This document shows positions 54,291-64,000 of a stretch of 64,000 nt of DNA, piece after piece. Position 1 is the first letter of the stretch, and every line of letters begins with the position of its first letter. Position numbers and translations under genes: made by a program. The notes beneath the pieces are model-generated. The model saw only the letters and a list, made by a program, of their open reading frames with translations. It searched no databases and was not told where the DNA came from. The stretch covers positions 173,056,946 through 173,120,945 of the forward strand of contig OZ038378.1 in NCBI GenBank assembly GCA_964036045.1, read 5' to 3'. The DNA comes from Eutreptiella sp. 'Long Island Sound 2002' (lineage: Eukaryota; Euglenozoa; Euglenophyceae; Eutreptiales; Eutreptiaceae).

Positions 54291-57200
54291 GAACCAAAGG
54301 CGACCCTAAACGACCCTTGTCCTGTCGTGAGAAGCCTCCGAAAACTTGGCATTTGCGCCCAGTGGGTGGATGATTCCCGTCGAGAAGTATTTTGGTCGTG
54401 CCGTCAGTGGCCCCCAAAGCTGTGCTGTCCTCCTTTCCGCCCCTGGATGGTCGGTCAACCGGCGAACTGCACGATGGCCGCCAGCACGTGCCAGTCGGCC
54501 GGTGCCTGTCCAGGTGTGCCGGAGTTGGGCATATTTTTGTAAAAAAATTTCGATAGTCTTGTCAATTTTGTACATAAATGCCCCACTGTTCCACTCCAAT
54601 TTGCCTCTTCACTCAGTCCCACTGCTTCTGAAATTGTGCAGTTTTGACGTGATTTGATATTGCTGGGTTTGCTCTGGGTCAGGTGGCCCATGGCCGTCGC
54701 CAAGGCACGAACCGCTGCAACAATTAGTGGGTCCATCTACTTTCAATTTTTGGACCCCGTTGCAAGATTTCTCGCCCCACTCAGCTTAACGTCACAAATT
54801 CAATTTTGCCATCGTGTGGCACATGTTGTTGGGGCTGTTCAGACCATTTCAAAGGCTTCCAAAGCGTTGTACAGTATGCATTAGATTTTTTTCTGGTGAG
54901 CTTTCCACTGTAAAATGTTGGTAGATCATTCGTCATGCTAATCCTCATCTCACCCTTTCACCAATACGCCTGAAAGAGCAATCCCAAGCGACGGACCATG
55001 AGCACGGACGGGGGTTGTGACGCGCGCATTGCACTCACAGAACAGGGGACGGGTAGTCGTTGGGAAAAGGAAGAAGCACCATGCGCACGTGCAACAGTAT
55101 TTTCAGGATTTTGGGTCCATCCACGTGGAGCGGAGTGCCAGGCTGCCATTGCAATACTGCAGGAAACTTTCCAGACGCATGGGTCAGAAGGTGGGCAAAG
55201 AATCTTTTGGAAGGTTGTCGTGTGGTCATATGTTGTTTGTGCCAAATTGGTGCCGCAGATGGATCTTCAAAATGGTGACAATCCCGCTTGCTTGGTTGCT
55301 GTGGACCAAGGCTTTGCACAATCCAAAGCCTCTCCCAAAGGCATGCGACGCACAAAGCCTCAGCTGAGCCGTTCATTCCTCACTGCTGTCGTATTCCCAT
55401 CGGTCAACCAGCTCAAATATCTTCAGCATATTTGCTAAATCTACCTCGTCCAGTGTCCCCTTGACCTTCTATTCATAGCGTGTGGACGTGCAGTAGCATC
55501 CACCCTCATCCGTAGTTGATCCTGTGTTTTTTTGGTTGAACCGGTGAATTGGCCCTCTGACGCACGAAGAGTCCCAACGTTGTTTTCGATTGTCACATGC
55601 AGACTGATAGACCCACAAAGATTGGACACGAAAGACAGCAATCTGCTCTAAAGAGACACCAATGCGGGATTATACCCCCCTCCCCTCCGGGTAACGCTGC
55701 TGTTTCGCATTGTGACGGTGGCCTATCCAGATTCTGATGGCTGTAGGGTCTGCACATTGCATCGTGAATCACATCGTGAAAAAAGAACGATGCGATTCGC
55801 CATGCAGGCGCACAGATTGCATCGTGAAACCACATCATCACGATGCAGTCCCAATGGGGGAAGCCATGCTGTGATGGTGCATACCTGATTAACGACAAGC
55901 CAATTGGCCATGCAGCTGTCCTTGTGCAATTCGAGTGCTCGGTATCCATGAGACATGTCAGATGACAGGCCGAGGGGAGTAGCAGGAAGGGCCAGGATGG
56001 TTTTGTTGACCTGGAGGTTAGCGATATTATCACAGGGGTGCCCCGTGATGATGTTCGATTTCGGGTTTCAAAACGGTGGCATGATATTCACCCACAACTT
56101 TGTGGCGTGGGCGTGTCAGTCCTGCAAGTGGATTTCCAGGATTTTTGGTTTTTTTTGTTGCTAGGAGCGTGTTCCCACAGTTAGACATGTTGGTCTGGTG
56201 GTGTATTGTCTTCTACGCGCCGCCACTGCATGCTCTTTGCTGGTTGTCTTCCCCCTTCCTTTCCTGTGCAGCTTTGCACTCTTTCAGTCGATACCCCCCA
56301 CATGCAGTATGCACATCAATGGATGGCCCAGGTGTGCAGGCAGTGTGACCGATAGATGGAGAGCACTTTCACAATTGGTTAACTGGTCCAAATGCACCCA
56401 TCTGCCCACTGTCCCCAGCACACGCAAAACTTGATGAAGCTGAAGGTCAGACAGCCTTGCTCATCAGTTTATTTCTTTGGGTAGAAGTGCTGGTAATGCC
56501 TAGAAGAAGCACCGCAAATCGCACGTGAGCATTTATACTCTGTGAGTGTTACAGTTACAGTTACAGTATTGACTGGCACCTTGAGGTTGTGCTGTACAAC
56601 ATAGATGATGAATACGCCAAGTGTTACACTGTTCTGAAAGATTCAAGTTCCAGCTGTTGGACCCCCTTTGATGAGTGTCATTGCATCGCCAGTTGTGTAC
56701 CCCTGCTCTTTGATCAGGGATCAACCATAATTCAATATACAAATTGCACAGATCGTTCGGGAGAGTTCTCTGCAAGGCCCTTTCCTTGGATTGGAAGCTT
56801 GGATTGGAGGGGGGGGGGGGGGGTTCAATGGGCACTGGTTGGTTTTGGGGGCAGGGGAACGTGCTCTAACCCACTCTGTTATTGTCCAAGGGCAATTGCC
56901 AAATGCCATCTGGTGATGTGCTTCTGGAGAAGTGAAAGGAGTTTTTATTTGTCCAGTGAGGACATTCTTGGATGAAAGTTAGATTAGAGTTCAATCCTGT
57001 CACTGTTACCTGCTGCTGACCCTCATAGATGCCCAAAAGGAGAGTGTCCAAGGCTATTTCTCGCATGTTGACTGCAATCCTATTTCAAGAATGTATTTTG
57101 GAAATGCTTCGCCCTGATTTGCATGCAACCTGTGGATGTCTTGGGACCTTGTTTGCAATTCTCTGCCCTCATTTCAAAGAACAACAGAAAGTCTGAGCAT

Positions 57201-57330
57201 CGGTTGAAATCAAACACTGTGTTCTCAAATCAGGGTGTTTTGTAGTGAACAAGTTTTGTTTACGTTGCAAAACCCCGACCTCCTACTACACTCCAACTGC
57301 TGTCATTTACCTGGTGAATACGAAACCCCC
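54291..57330. other. 3' flank and non-coding stretch
   Basis: TGTAA at about 54536, about 250 bp after the stop codon, is a candidate 3'-processing signal. A forward frame at about 55042-55367, preceded by a CTCACAG acceptor-like site, is basic (RKKHHAHVQQYFQDFG, RRMGQKVGKESFGR) and might be an exon, but a minus-strand frame is equally open. A G run lies at about 56810-56823. Nothing else is supported. Confidence 0.4.
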
Positions 57331-57334
57331 CCCC

Positions 57335-57640
57335 CAAGATGTACTAAAAGGCCCCCTGTTTTGTACTAAAAAACCCCCGTTTTGTACTGAAAAACCCCCC
57401 TTATTGTACTAAACCCCCCCCTTTTGTAATCAACCCCCCCCCTTTTTGTACTGACCCCCCCCGTTTTGTACTACAAAAACCCCCCATTTTGTACTAAATT
57501 AGCCCCCTTTTTGGACAAAAAAAACCCCCTTTATTGTACTAAACCCCCCCCCCGTTTTGTTCGAAAAATCCCCCCGCTTTGTACTAAAAAACCCCCCACT
57601 TTGTACTAAAAAAAAACCTTTTTGTACTACAGAAACCCCT
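57335..57640. repeat. ~22-bp TTTTGTACT/poly-C minisatellite
   Basis: About 14 degenerate copies of TTTTGTACTAAAAACCCCCC with variation mainly in the length of the A and C runs, suggesting slippage. The minus-strand frame here is a repeat by-product. Confidence 0.9.
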
Positions 57641-58019
57641 TTTTCACCGCTTAGAAAAATTGCGTCCGCCAAATAGCAGAAGCCCTTTTTACCATGTTTC
57701 AAGCCCCGCCAACCCCGCACACCCTTACCCACGTTCTTTTGGGGTGACTACTGTCCGTTCAGGTACTTGCTTCCTCTTTTATGGTACCGTGTGCTCCTGC
57801 ATTGCTGCACTATTGCATATCTACCGCCACCCCCCCCCCCTTTGCAGTGTGCCCTCGGCGTCCATGAGTTCTTGAGTTGCTTCTTTTCTCCGGGCCCTAG
57901 CTCAGCCTCCTACAGCATCCCCCCACCCAAAAGAAAACTGCCACTTCCTGCCGGCAATATGAACACAAAACAGCACGTAAGCATGTGCTAAAGCTGAAAT
58001 GCACCACACCACTGACATT

Positions 58020-59165
58020 AGATTGTACAATTATTCTGTCTTTTCACACAATGGCCCCACAAAAGTCGAATAGCAGGGAACAGTGATCACTGATTCTGCA
58101 ACCATATAATGAAGCTGTTCTATGTCATTCAAAATGGGTTGCTTCTTTTTCCAGGTGCTCAGCCCTGTGTTGGCTCTTTACACCAACCCCCCCTCCCCTT
58201 TTTTACCACACCCATCTGTATGCATTTATGTGGGTATTTGTGGCATATTTGCAGACCCAAAACAGCCCTTTCCTGTGGGTGATGTGCATAAAAAAAAACC
58301 AATTAATGAAAATGAGATTCACCAAAGCACTGAGATAGATTGTACAATTTTTCTGTCGTTTTCTACAATGATCGAGCAGAAGTTTGGTAGCAGATTTGAC
58401 ACACAATAGTGATTCCATGATTCTGCAAGCATGTGATGAAGCTATCCCATTTCACCTGACCATCAAATAAGACATTGCCATAGAGATCCGAGTGAAACAT
58501 GATCATTGCTCAATTTCTGCGCACATAATTGGCAGACCTCACTAAACATGAACACCGCTCCCAGCTGAAAATTACGTCACCATGCACACCAAGAGTGCTG
58601 AGATTTGGGGTGTAGGGGTCATAGCTATCCAATTGCTAGCTGACCAGTGAGTTGGATCGTACAATTTTTTTGTCGTTTTCCAAAATGACCTAGTAGAAGT
58701 CTGATCGCAAATTTGACACGTAATAGCGAATCTCTGATTCTGCAAGTATATAATGAGGGTGTCCTATTTCACTTGACCATCAAATGAGACACTGCCATAG
58801 AGATCTGAGTGAAACATGATCATTGCTCAAGGTATGCGCACAGAAACGGCAGACCTGACTGAACATGAACACCACTCTTGGATGAAAATTACAGCACAAT
58901 GTACACCAAGAGCGCTGAGATTTGGAGTGTCGGGGTCATACCATGCCAGTTGACCTTACAGGCGTCTAGGTGCCACGCATCTGAGCATAACAAACAGTAC
59001 CGATGTACTTCAAGCCTAGCCTGACACAATTAGTGCACCTGTCTACACAGTGCAGAGTGCAACACTCAATCAACCATTTCAGAGTATACAAAAAATTTCC
59101 TAAGAGATCGGAGTGGTGCGCACAGAAACAACAAACTTGACTGAATATAAACACCGCTCAAGATC
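58020..59165. repeat. ~315-bp tandem repeat, 3-4 diverged copies
   Basis: The marker GATTGTACAATTWTTCTGTC recurs at about 58021, 58340 and 58655. The two complete copies share TTTCACCTGACCATCAAATA, GAGTGAAACATGATCATTGC and CACCAAGAGTGCTGAGATTT. A partial copy ends at about 59165. No coding frame spans them. Confidence 0.8.
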
Positions 59166-59365
59166 AAATATAGTCTGTGGTCGGTGATATAGTGCCACGT
59201 TGCAAAAAGGACAGTTACCCAACATTGTCGTTGAAGAATTCCTGCAGCATCTAAGAGCAAAAAAGGTTAAGTCACCCACTTACCAGAGACTCGCAAGAAA
59301 ATCTGCTCTTTCTTCGTCAGCTGGCAAATTTTAGCAGCCTTCTTCTTGGTGTCAGGTTTTAGGTT

Positions 59366-60171
59366 CCGGCGCAACTTTCGCTGCGACAAATTGCATGCAA
59401 AAATGGCGGTGACATGGTGTCGTCGTACTTTACGTTCCCACGATACGCCTAAGGGACTATGAACTGCTCCTTGTCAAAAGTAACCATTGGTCTTGGCTGA
59501 ACGAATTCTGGCTATGCGTCAACCGCACCGGTACCTTTTGCAGCTACCCGCGTAGCCTTTTCATCCTGATAGACATTTGCCATTTTGCAAACCTAGGGTT
59601 CCTTGTCCGCTTGCCATTTGATTGTCAACCGGTCTTCCATGCGGGCCAGGACCCAGCTCAAGTGCAAAAAGTCCTTGTCACTGGAGGGCAAGTAGTGCGT
59701 GAACACCGCACACAGACAATCCGCATGGTCGATCTGAGGCATTTGGGAAGACACAATTGGCTGCAACAGACATGCATTGGCATCACCATTTGGCATTGTT
59801 GAGCCTCGCAACTTTCGTGCCATGTTCAAAACATCAAAAACGCTTGTCACAAGCAATCGTGCCTTTGCATCAAGTGCAACTTGAAAACGGTCCTTCAGCC
59901 GTAGCCGTGCCCGCGACCCTTTTTGCACATCTCGCACCTAGAGCAGGGTCCAGCACAAATCATTCCAACCAAGCGGTGGTGCAGGAGCTGTAACAAGATT
60001 GCCAACAAAGTCATGACGCAGACCATGGTTGGCAATCTGGGTAATGGGAGATGGCTCTCCTGAGGAGCACCAACACTGGCTCTTGAAGAGCTCCAACCTT
60101 GAGGTGTTGGTCAAGAGTACCGGCCTCGGCTCGTGAGGAGCTCCAACCCTAAGGGGGCCCTTGAGGAGCAC
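59366..60171 (-). pseudogene. Minus-strand coding-like stretch interrupted only by TAG codons
   Basis: One minus-strand frame runs about 268 codons from ~60171 to a TAA at ~59366 with four TAG codons and no other stop. The longest TAG-free piece (59937-59593) reads VRDVQKGSRARLRLKDRFQV, SVFDVLNMARKLRGS, LHLSWVLARMEDRLTIKWQA, an ordinary protein composition. After the next TAG comes a good ATG (MANVYQDEKATRVAAKGTGA) and later PMVTFDKEQFIVP and AYRGNVKYDD. The first TAG (CTGCTCTAG|GTG) could be a splice acceptor. The others may be CAG-to-TAG mutations. Function unknown. Confidence 0.35.
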
Positions 60172-60490
60172 CGACCCTCGCTCGACACAGGCTAAAGCTC
60201 TTGAGAAGCATCGCCCTTCCTTCTAAGGAGGAAGTTCGCTTCTGAAGAGCACCGTCTCTAACTCTTGAGCAGCTAAAACAGAAAAAGGGCTTTTTTTTCA
60301 CTTTTTGCTTACTATTTTGCGAGTTTTCCGCAAAGGGTGCCCATTGAGGGTGCAAAACTACCAACAACTTGGATGAAAGTTGCATCTTTTGGGCCTTAAA
60401 GGCTTTACTAGACATGTGGTCAAATGTTTGCATGATTGATCCTAAGGAACACCGCCCCTGTTGGTGAGGAACAATTGTGCTTCCTAGGAG
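60030..60490. repeat. Degenerate CTCTTGAGGAGCACCG repeats
   Basis: About ten imperfect copies of a motif like CTCTTGAGGAGCTCCAACC/GAGGAGCACCGCCCT at irregular 25-50-bp spacing. The upstream end overlaps the coding-like stretch above, which weakens the coding case for its N-terminal part. Confidence 0.6.
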
Positions 60491-61521
60491 CACCGCCCTC
60501 CAGGAGCCAAAATAACAAAAGCTGTTCTCATTTTTTGATTACTTGTTTGCATGTTTTTCGTACATGGCTGCCAAAATACTAGCAAGGCAGATCAGAGTTG
60601 CATTTAACCAAAAAACTATGCAGCAAGCACATGCTAATTTGATTTAAGAATACAACAAAATGCTAAACGATCATGTGACAAAAATGATTACAATAAATAA
60701 TTTCTTTTCAATACGGATGTTGCCACCACCCTACATGGACTTTTGGCATGTACGAATGCCCATTTGTGTATGGTTCAGCTTTGAATGGGGATGAGCCCTC
60801 AATTCATTTTCTCCCGTTGTGTGAGTCACGACGCTTCGCGACATACAAATCGCCATACCCTGTTGGGATGTTTTCTAGTTTAAAAGGCTTTTTCTTCCTT
60901 TACTAAGCTTGTGAGACATTTGATTCTACAGTAACAAAAATCAGCGCAATCAATTATGGCGACTACTCACAAGAAAACCAACATATGAAATTTCATGACC
61001 ACACTTCTACTTACAAATGCATTCAACATGGAAAACACCATACTGTAACCGCTGCATAAACACATCACTAGAATTCTATCCATCCGGTGTGGCCTTGAGG
61101 TAGAGTGAACAATTTTGGCGATGTAACAAACGGCCTGGCAATTTGCCGCCATTTGCTTTTCAAAGCATAGCAGGAGTGATCTTTTGGCCGTCCGCACGGA
61201 CACACACTTTGCTTGTTATATGTGTTCTGTCGTATCTTATTCTTCTAGCAACCCACTTGTGCCAGCGTTTTGCCTCCACCTTTCCGCGGTTGGTAAAAAA
61301 AATTCGGAAAAAGGCGCTTTCGTTGTCGTTAAAAATTGCCCTACGGTTGAACTGCACTTCTTCGAGGGCCGGGCACAAAGCTTTTTGAAAGCATTTCATT
61401 TACTCACTTCACATCAATTTTGCATTTGCTCTCTATGATTCATATGGCCGAGGAACACGGCATGTAATGTTCGCCTTCCTTTTTTTTAAACAACTCAAAC
61501 CATTTACAACCTGTTTTAATT

Positions 61522-61770
61522 TTAACACCTTGAGCTTTGGCACCAACAAGACTCCTGCTTGTTGGGAAACTTGTGCTGCTGGAGAACTCGTGCTTGCAAG
61601 AGAAACCGGATTGGATGGAGACGTCGCACACGCAGCAGTCTTGTGCTCGCCAGCTCCAACACTTGGTCAATGATTTCATGCTTTGTCAGGGTAATGACTG
61701 CAGCGGCTTGTTTTGCAATCCATTTAACCACTTGGGCATCCGACACTCTTGGCTCCGGACCGTGTGCCAC
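61522..61770 (-). CDS. Possible minus-strand exon
   Basis: Preceded on the minus strand by AATTTAG, a plausible acceptor, the frame reads VAHGPEPRVSDAQVVKWIAK and TLTKHEIIDQVLELASTRLL, which looks like an ordinary helical protein segment. Farther on the coding character seems to move to another frame (GVLLVPKLKVLKLKQVVNGL), suggesting an intron or frameshift. No family recognised. Confidence 0.3.
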   Translation of the reverse strand: MAHGPEPRVSDAQVVKWIAKQAAAVITLTKHEIIDQVLELASTRLLRVRRLHPIRFLLQARVLQQHKFPNKQESCWCQSSRC

Positions 61771-61779
61771 CTAAATTGG

Positions 61780-63950
61780 CCCACTGTTCGTGAATGGCAA
61801 CATACCAGCCTCTATTACCGTACACGCTAACTCTTGTTACACCCTAACAACAACCGTGCACACCTACCATCGCGTGAGTGCTCTCCATATCGTGCCTACC
61901 ATCGCTTGAGCGCCCTCCATATCGTGAGAGCACGCTCTGCACTGTGCGCACTTTCCATCGCGTTCAACACTGTGCACGCCGACAAGGCAAAGTACAACAG
62001 CGCGTGAGAACAATCTCTAAGAATACAACACATCTCTTTCTCATTGCACTTGGTACTTCTCATTGCACGTGGTACTTCTCATAGCGGGGAGGTACTGATG
62101 TGGGGCGCGTGAAATCACGTGCTACCGGTCACAGCGACAGTTGCCCCTTGTAGCAGCGGCACCGCTCCACACTCTCACGTGCACTTCCATTGACGCGCCA
62201 TGGTATGTTGCACTAACCAATGGGAGCGCGCTTAGAGCGCAAAGAAAAGAGTGCAATCTGATACCGCACGGTAGGGTCCTACCAAGCGACATCTGCCTTT
62301 GAAGGAAAGAGAACAACAACCTTGTTCCCACCGCTGCCTTTGTTAAAGTCACTCTGTGGACGGCGTGTTCCCTTGCACCTGCACACTCTCACAGTAGTCC
62401 ACTGACGACCGCTGCCGGATAGGCAAAAAAAATGCAGCAGGGATGCTTCGGCGGCTTTTTGGTTGCCCCACAAACTTCCGTGATCCACGCGCAGGCACAG
62501 CCTTTCGCTGCGCGCATTTTCACCACACGATGTGAAAAAATAATAATTCAGTTAGAAAATTGTGTAAAAAACATGCGATTTGATCAAGTAGTTTTAAAGA
62601 AATTCATCATACTTAAGTGGTACACGGAATGGTGCGGCGATTGAGCCCGCCACATCGCTACAACAACATTTCACATCCAAATGAAAATTTATTTCAAAAC
62701 TTCACGATTTTGACTGCTGGAATACAATTACTCACTGTAAAAAACAATGCGCAATCGCCAGTTGCAATGGGCGCATTATCGGCCTATTTATTGGTGATTT
62801 TACTTTAAGAGTGAAACGCACTGGGTTTCAGCACTTTAGACACTCCGCACAAATTTCAACATTGTCGGCCTTGGAAATTTTATTTGCCTCTTAACAATTA
62901 CTTTGAACCGTGTTTGGAATCTCTCACACCTAGCACACGATGGTCTTCTTGCGGGGAGGACTTGCCAGATGTTGGCACCCCATAATGTAGAAAGATTGAA
63001 AAATATACTTTGAAACAAGGCTATTTGCCTATGCTGACATAGACAAATAGAACTCCGGTGAATGTGGTTCCAATATCATTGATGCAATGCACTTACACTA
63101 GAGCTCATGTGTTGACCACAAGAGGACCTCCATGCCTTCAAGCAGGGAGGACAATTCAATTGGTTCTGAATTTCGAAGAAGGTAATGGTGGAATTAGCTT
63201 AGGCAAAGAGTATGCGTGTGGTTGGGGCTTGGGCCATGCGTTTGGTGGAAAATTGTATTTCACTCGTTATATATGAGGGGAGAAGTTGAAGCTGAACAAT
63301 CTGGCGGCCCCAAAAGACGGTGCCATGCCAGCTGCCAAACTCACTCCATACAGTGTTTTTGTGGAAAGAATTTCACACAACACATAGAGGTGATTGATTT
63401 GAAATAATGAGAAGCCAATGCAAAGCCATTTGCGACGGATGGGCAACACAATGCACCGTAGCAGATGTTTACATAGCAAAACATCGAGTTGTCGCTCGGC
63501 TGTGAAGTAAGACCTATTTCAAAAACAAACAAATGCAAAAACTGAAAAAATGCACTCCACAGTAATGTATGAATAAAGGCAATAATGCATCTTTCTTCTC
63601 TATGCCAGACCTGGTCTCCTAGGGGGAGGGGCAAGCAGGGTACAACATTGGGGGGCCTCGCTACTCTATGTGCCTCTTCAAAAATTTTCAAAATGGCCTT
63701 CCCTACTTTCCGTGCTTACTACTTTCTGGCCCTGGGCCCATGTTCTTCATTCGATTTGTTTTATGGGCTTCCCTTCCCCCATGACTATGCTGAGATTGAG
63801 GATATCCTGCTTCCAGAATGCACCAACATCAACGAGGAGGGCACTGGGTGTGGTGCAACATGGAATCATCCATTGCAATTTGTGAGGATTTGAGCTCACA
63901 AACCAGGGTTTACCACTGATTTGCAATTGCGACAAAAGAATTTACTCTTA
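61780..63950. other. Non-coding stretch, no supported gene
   Basis: Contains short imperfect repeats near 61865-61930 (CCATCGCGTGAGTGC, CTCCATATCGTG). It is otherwise A/T-rich unique sequence. No reading frame has convincing coding character. Confidence 0.5.
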
Positions 63951-63954
63951 GATA

Positions 63955-64000
63955 CTTGCAGATACTCATAAATATTCGTAAATATTCGTAAATATTCTTC
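63955..64000. repeat. AAATATTCGT short tandem repeat at window end
   Basis: GATACT(T/C) and then TAAATATTCG repeated three times before the window ends. It may continue outside. Confidence 0.7.

Overview
This is nuclear DNA of a eukaryote, most likely a protist or alga. The only well-supported gene is split by two long introns with GT...AG ends, tandem repeats and transposons make up most of the rest, and nothing looks like a bacterial operon. A TGTAA motif downstream of the long gene fits green-algal 3' ends, but this is weak and I do not assign a lineage. No rRNA gene, intact tRNA gene or CRISPR array is visible.

Layout. 1-15.1 kb is almost pure satellite DNA: a 12-bp minisatellite (1-1740), 94-bp repeats (2195-2535 and 4575-5870), a very large 47-bp hairpin satellite (3000-3335 and 5885-14290), and ACAAC/ACGAC pentamer tracts. 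One non-repetitive island (3741-4565) has a TATA box and a run of perfect inverted repeats, and may be a structured-RNA gene. 15.1-27.3 kb is largely non-coding but holds a nested pair of DNA transposons: family A (TA target-site duplication) with family B (3-bp duplication) inserted in it. A second family B copy lies inverted at 26.5-27.3 kb.

27.7-31.3 kb is a dense run of same-strand reading frames (gag-like coiled coil, a long open frame with one in-frame TAG, then four shorter frames) that look like a decayed mobile or viral-type element of unknown family. 31.3-39.8 kb is a repeat block: two arrays of ~75-bp monomers flank three composite elements. Each composite is bounded by a 12-bp inverted repeat and filled with ~197-bp tandem units. 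A tRNA-like sequence with Pol III A and B boxes sits between two of them. 40-45 kb has scattered simple repeats, short GAATTTTT-bounded dispersed repeats, and a possible small acidic/serine-rich gene with an N-terminal PCNA-binding (PIP) motif.

45086-54290 carries the clearest gene: three exons, all phase 0, encoding about 1617 residues. The N-terminal ~900 residues are coiled coil, and the C-terminal third holds repeated acidic DxADIL-type motifs. Each of its two introns contains a complete family A transposon in the sense orientation. 55-64 kb is mostly non-coding, with several tandem repeats and two weak minus-strand coding stretches, one interrupted only by TAG codons.

The genes do not form a pathway. 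The window is best read as one host gene in a transposon- and satellite-rich region. The main content of interest is the set of mobile elements whose boundaries and target duplications can be read directly, plus the unexplained frame cluster and the structured island.
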